A DNA stretch of 64,000 bases. Source: Maricaulis virginensis (GTDB lineage Bacteria; Pseudomonadota; Alphaproteobacteria; Caulobacterales; Maricaulaceae). The stretch spans positions 1 through 64,000 of the forward strand of contig NZ_BSFE01000009.1 in the NCBI RefSeq assembly GCF_027922185.1, written 5' to 3'. The translations under genes and the position numbers were made by a program. Below the pieces are notes generated by a model. It was not told where the DNA came from. It did not search any database and was given only the letters and a program-made list of their open reading frames with translations. Shown here piece after piece: positions 61,761 through 64,000 of this stretch (positions are counted from its first letter, which is position 1; the number at the start of each line of letters is the position of its first letter).

Positions 61761-63524
61761 ATGACCCGCCACATCCTCACCACCGGCCTGGCCGTTCTGG
61801 GCCTTCTTGCCGCAAGCACCGGCACGGCCCCCGCCCAGGAAACGGACACGCGGCCGAACATACTGGTCGTGGTGGTGGACGATGCGGCCTTCATGGATTT
61901 CGGCGCCTATGGCGGCGAGGCCCGCACGCCGGCCATCGACGCCCTCGCCCGGCGCGGCATGCTGTTCACCGCCCACCGCTCGACACCGCTTTGCGCGCCC
62001 TCGCGCGCCATGCTGCTGACCGGTCTGGACGCACACCGGGCCGGCGTCGGCACCATTCCCGAAGTGATCCCGCCGGAACATCGCGGCGCGCCGGGCTATC
62101 GCCTGTCGCTGGATCCGTCGGTCGCCACCATCGCGGAAAGCCTGCAGGAGGCCGGCTATTACACCGCAATGACCGGCAAATGGCATCTGGGCCATGGCGC
62201 GGGCGAGACGCCGGACGCCCAGGGGTTCGAACGCTCCTTTGCGCTGGACGCCTCCGGGGCCGACAACTGGGAACAGAAATCCTACATGCCGTACTATCGC
62301 GGCGCGCCCTGGTTCGAGGACGGGCAGCCGGCAACACTGCCGGAGGACTTCTATTCCTCGCGCTTCATCGTCGACCGCATGATCGACTATCTCGACGCGC
62401 CGGAGCGGGACGGCCGGCCCTTCTTCGCCTATGTCGCCTTCCAGGCCATCCATATCCCGCTGCAGGTCGATCCGGCCTATACCGACACCTATGTCGACAC
62501 CTACGCCGGCGGCTGGGACGCGCTGCGCGAAGACCGGCTGGACCGCGCCATCGATCTCGGCTTCGTTGCACCGGACACGACGCTTGCGGAAACGCCGGAC
62601 AGGCTGCGCCCCTGGGACAGTCTCACCGAAGAACAGCGTACCCTCTACACCCGCTCCATGGCCGTGAATGCCGGCATGCTGGAGGCGATGGACGCCCATC
62701 TGGGCCGGCTGATCGATCATCTCGACGCGACCGGCGCGCTGGACAATACGCTGATCATTGTCACCTCCGACAACGGTCCCGAACCCAGCCATCCGGTGGG
62801 CGAGCCGGGCTTCCGCTTCTGGATGGCCCGCAACGGGATCAGCTGGGATGTCGAAACGCTGGGCGAGCCGGGCACCACGGCCTTTATCGGGCCGGAATGG
62901 GCCTTCGCCGCGGCATCGCCGTTCAACCTGTTCAAATTCTACGCCTCGGAGGGCGGGCTGCGCGTACCGCTGGTGATGGCCGGACCGGGCGTTGCGCAGG
63001 GCGGGCGGGTCGACGCCGCGACCAGCGTCGCCGATATCGCGCCCACGCTCGCCGACGCCGCCGGGATCGACACCGGCCCGGCCCGCTTCACCGGACGTTC
63101 GCTGGCCGGCCTTCTCGCCGGAGCGCCGGACACCGGTTTCGCCGAACGCAGTATCGGGTTCGAGGTCTCCGGCAATGCCGCCTTCGTGCAGGGCCGCTGG
63201 AAACTCGTGCGCAATCTGGCGCCCTGGGGCAGTGGCGAGTGGCAATTGTTCGACATCGAAACCGACCCCGGCGAGACCACCGATCTGGGGGATAACGAGC
63301 CCCTTGTCCTCGCCCGCATGATTGCGTCGTATAATGAGTGGGCGGAGACCGCCGGCGTCCTGGCCATGCCCGAGGGCTACAGCGTGCACCGGCAGATTTT
63401 CCGCAACGCGATCCGCCGCCAGCTGAGCTTCTACTGGCCCTGGCTGGCCGGTATCGCCCTGGTCCTGGCCGGAGGCATCGGCATGATCGTCTTCAGCCGG
63501 CGCCGCAAAACGCACAGCGGCTGA
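61761..63524 (+). CDS. Cys-type sulfatase with C-terminal membrane anchor
   Basis: A 587-residue sulfatase from ATG 61761. Signal peptide HILTTGLAVLGLLAASTGTAPAQ; metal ligands in VVVVDDAAFMDFGAYGG; formylglycine motif C78-A-P-S-R in STPLCAPSRAMLLTG; GKWHLGHG and TSDNGPEPSH. The end carries a transmembrane helix (WPWLAGIALVLAGGIGMIVF) with a basic cytoplasmic tail RRRKTHSG, so it is tied to the inner membrane by its C-terminus. It is the last gene of the TetR operon. The two sulfatases are only distantly alike and probably have different substrates. Confidence 0.93.
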   Translation: MTRHILTTGLAVLGLLAASTGTAPAQETDTRPNILVVVVDDAAFMDFGAYGGEARTPAIDALARRGMLFTAHRSTPLCAPSRAMLLTGLDAHRAGVGTIPEVIPPEHRGAPGYRLSLDPSVATIAESLQEAGYYTAMTGKWHLGHGAGETPDAQGFERSFALDASGADNWEQKSYMPYYRGAPWFEDGQPATLPEDFYSSRFIVDRMIDYLDAPERDGRPFFAYVAFQAIHIPLQVDPAYTDTYVDTYAGGWDALREDRLDRAIDLGFVAPDTTLAETPDRLRPWDSLTEEQRTLYTRSMAVNAGMLEAMDAHLGRLIDHLDATGALDNTLIIVTSDNGPEPSHPVGEPGFRFWMARNGISWDVETLGEPGTTAFIGPEWAFAAASPFNLFKFYASEGGLRVPLVMAGPGVAQGGRVDAATSVADIAPTLADAAGIDTGPARFTGRSLAGLLAGAPDTGFAERSIGFEVSGNAAFVQGRWKLVRNLAPWGSGEWQLFDIETDPGETTDLGDNEPLVLARMIASYNEWAETAGVLAMPEGYSVHRQIFRNAIRRQLSFYWPWLAGIALVLAGGIGMIVFSRRRKTHSG

Positions 63525-63626
63525 GCACAAACGGGGTCACAAGGGGCACGTTATGTCCCTCTTGTATGGACCCTATGTCATACCAATGGCGCAGGTGTGC
63601 ACACGGTTCGAGCCACCAAAAGACCC

Positions 63627-63659
63627 GGGTGCCGAACGGTTTGACGCCGCCCGGCACCC
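63627..63659. terminator. Hairpin between convergent genes
   Basis: GGGTGCCG / CGGCACCC arms of 8 bp with a 17-nt loop, between the sulfatase stop (63524) and the last gene's stop (63680). No clear T-run follows on either strand, so termination strength is uncertain. The rest of the 155-bp gap shows nothing else. Confidence 0.5.
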
Positions 63660-63679
63660 CGTCAGTCGGAGGGGTGGCG

Positions 63680-64000
63680 TCAGAAGTTCGTTTCCCAGCT
63701 GAGCAGTCCGTTCAGGGCCGCAAACAGGATCACGATCAGGATCGCCACGGCGAGCACCAGGCTCCACAATCTGGCGAACCAGCTCTGCCGGCCCTGCCAG
63801 ACGGTGAAGGCATTCCACAGCGCCATTGCGAAGGCCGCATAGAGCAGGAGCTGCATCGCCATCGTCACGAAGAGCTGGGTGCCGAAGCCGGACCCCAGTC
63901 CCGACAGGTCGGTGAACAGCGCCTGGAAGAGCAGCACCCAGGCGATCAGGAAGACGAAGACCAGCGCAATGCCGATCCGCACCAGCCGGTAGGACATCGC
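63680..64000 (-). CDS. Membrane protein C-terminus (partial at window end)
   Basis: About 107 residues with three hydrophobic helices (GIALVFVFLIAWVLLFQALF; LFVTMAMQLLLYAAFAMALW; LWSLVLAVAILIVILFAAL) and the ending LLSWETNF. The frame stays open to the window edge, so the Met at 63997 may be internal. Such three-helix C-terminal bundles with an aromatic ending occur at the end of serine-hydrolase/beta-lactamase-like membrane proteins; a short stand-alone membrane protein is equally possible. Confidence 0.5.
   Translation of the reverse strand, partial: AMSYRLVRIGIALVFVFLIAWVLLFQALFTDLSGLGSGFGTQLFVTMAMQLLLYAAFAMALWNAFTVWQGRQSWFARLWSLVLAVAILIVILFAALNGLLSWETNF

Overview
The window reads as two kinds of DNA. 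Positions 1 to about 12,300 are visibly poorer in GC than the rest and carry the tail of an IS5-type transposase, a TIR-like gene, a complete type I restriction-modification operon with three extra genes, and a MobC/relaxase pair: an accessory, probably mobilizable defence island. From about 12,700 to the end the DNA is GC-rich, with compact, often ATGA-coupled operons and three large TonB-dependent receptors, two of them with STN domains. This suggests a heterotrophic alphaproteobacterium, perhaps of the Maricaulales/Hyphomonadales type; the order-level guess is inference.

Island layout: a divergent TIR-like gene (72-1190), then a ribbon-helix-helix protein, hsdM, hsdS, a helical HEPN-like protein, hsdR and a GHKL ATPase fused to a PD-(D/E)XK-like nuclease (1311-10395), all six overlapping by 4-10 nt. 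Facing them are a relaxase and MobC (10466-12171). Just upstream of mobC lie an inverted repeat and an ATCCTG nic-like site (candidate oriT), followed by a block of palindromes and two 97-nt direct repeats.

Chromosomal part: an Oar-like receptor; two divergent LytTR regulators; a secreted monohaem cytochrome c and a DsrE-like protein; cydABX and the divergent cydDC with an Rrf2/NsrR-like regulator whose probable operator recurs at its own start and between cydA and cydD; a lone rmlA; a hydroxyproline epimerase/deaminase pair. Next comes a catabolic region (28.9-39.0 kb) with a nitronate monooxygenase, carotenoid/lignostilbene-type oxygenase, tandem-HxlR regulator, two acyl/aryl-CoA ligases, a thiolase, a thioesterase and PaaN. 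A shared 22-nt motif lies in front of three of its transcription units.

The region 39.1-50.7 kb holds two interleaved sigma/FecR/TonB-receptor signalling modules, one linked to a PhoD phosphatase and with an EF-hand loop in its receptor. After an M16 protease comes a sulfatase locus (53.8-63.5 kb): formylglycine-generating enzyme, two sulfatases, metallo-beta-lactamase-fold and thioredoxin-fold enzymes, and a TetR regulator between divergent operons. No rRNA, tRNA or CRISPR array was seen.

The best candidate for something undescribed is the six-gene restriction operon with its GHKL-nuclease fusion; second is the regulon implied by the 22-nt motif around the tandem-HxlR protein.
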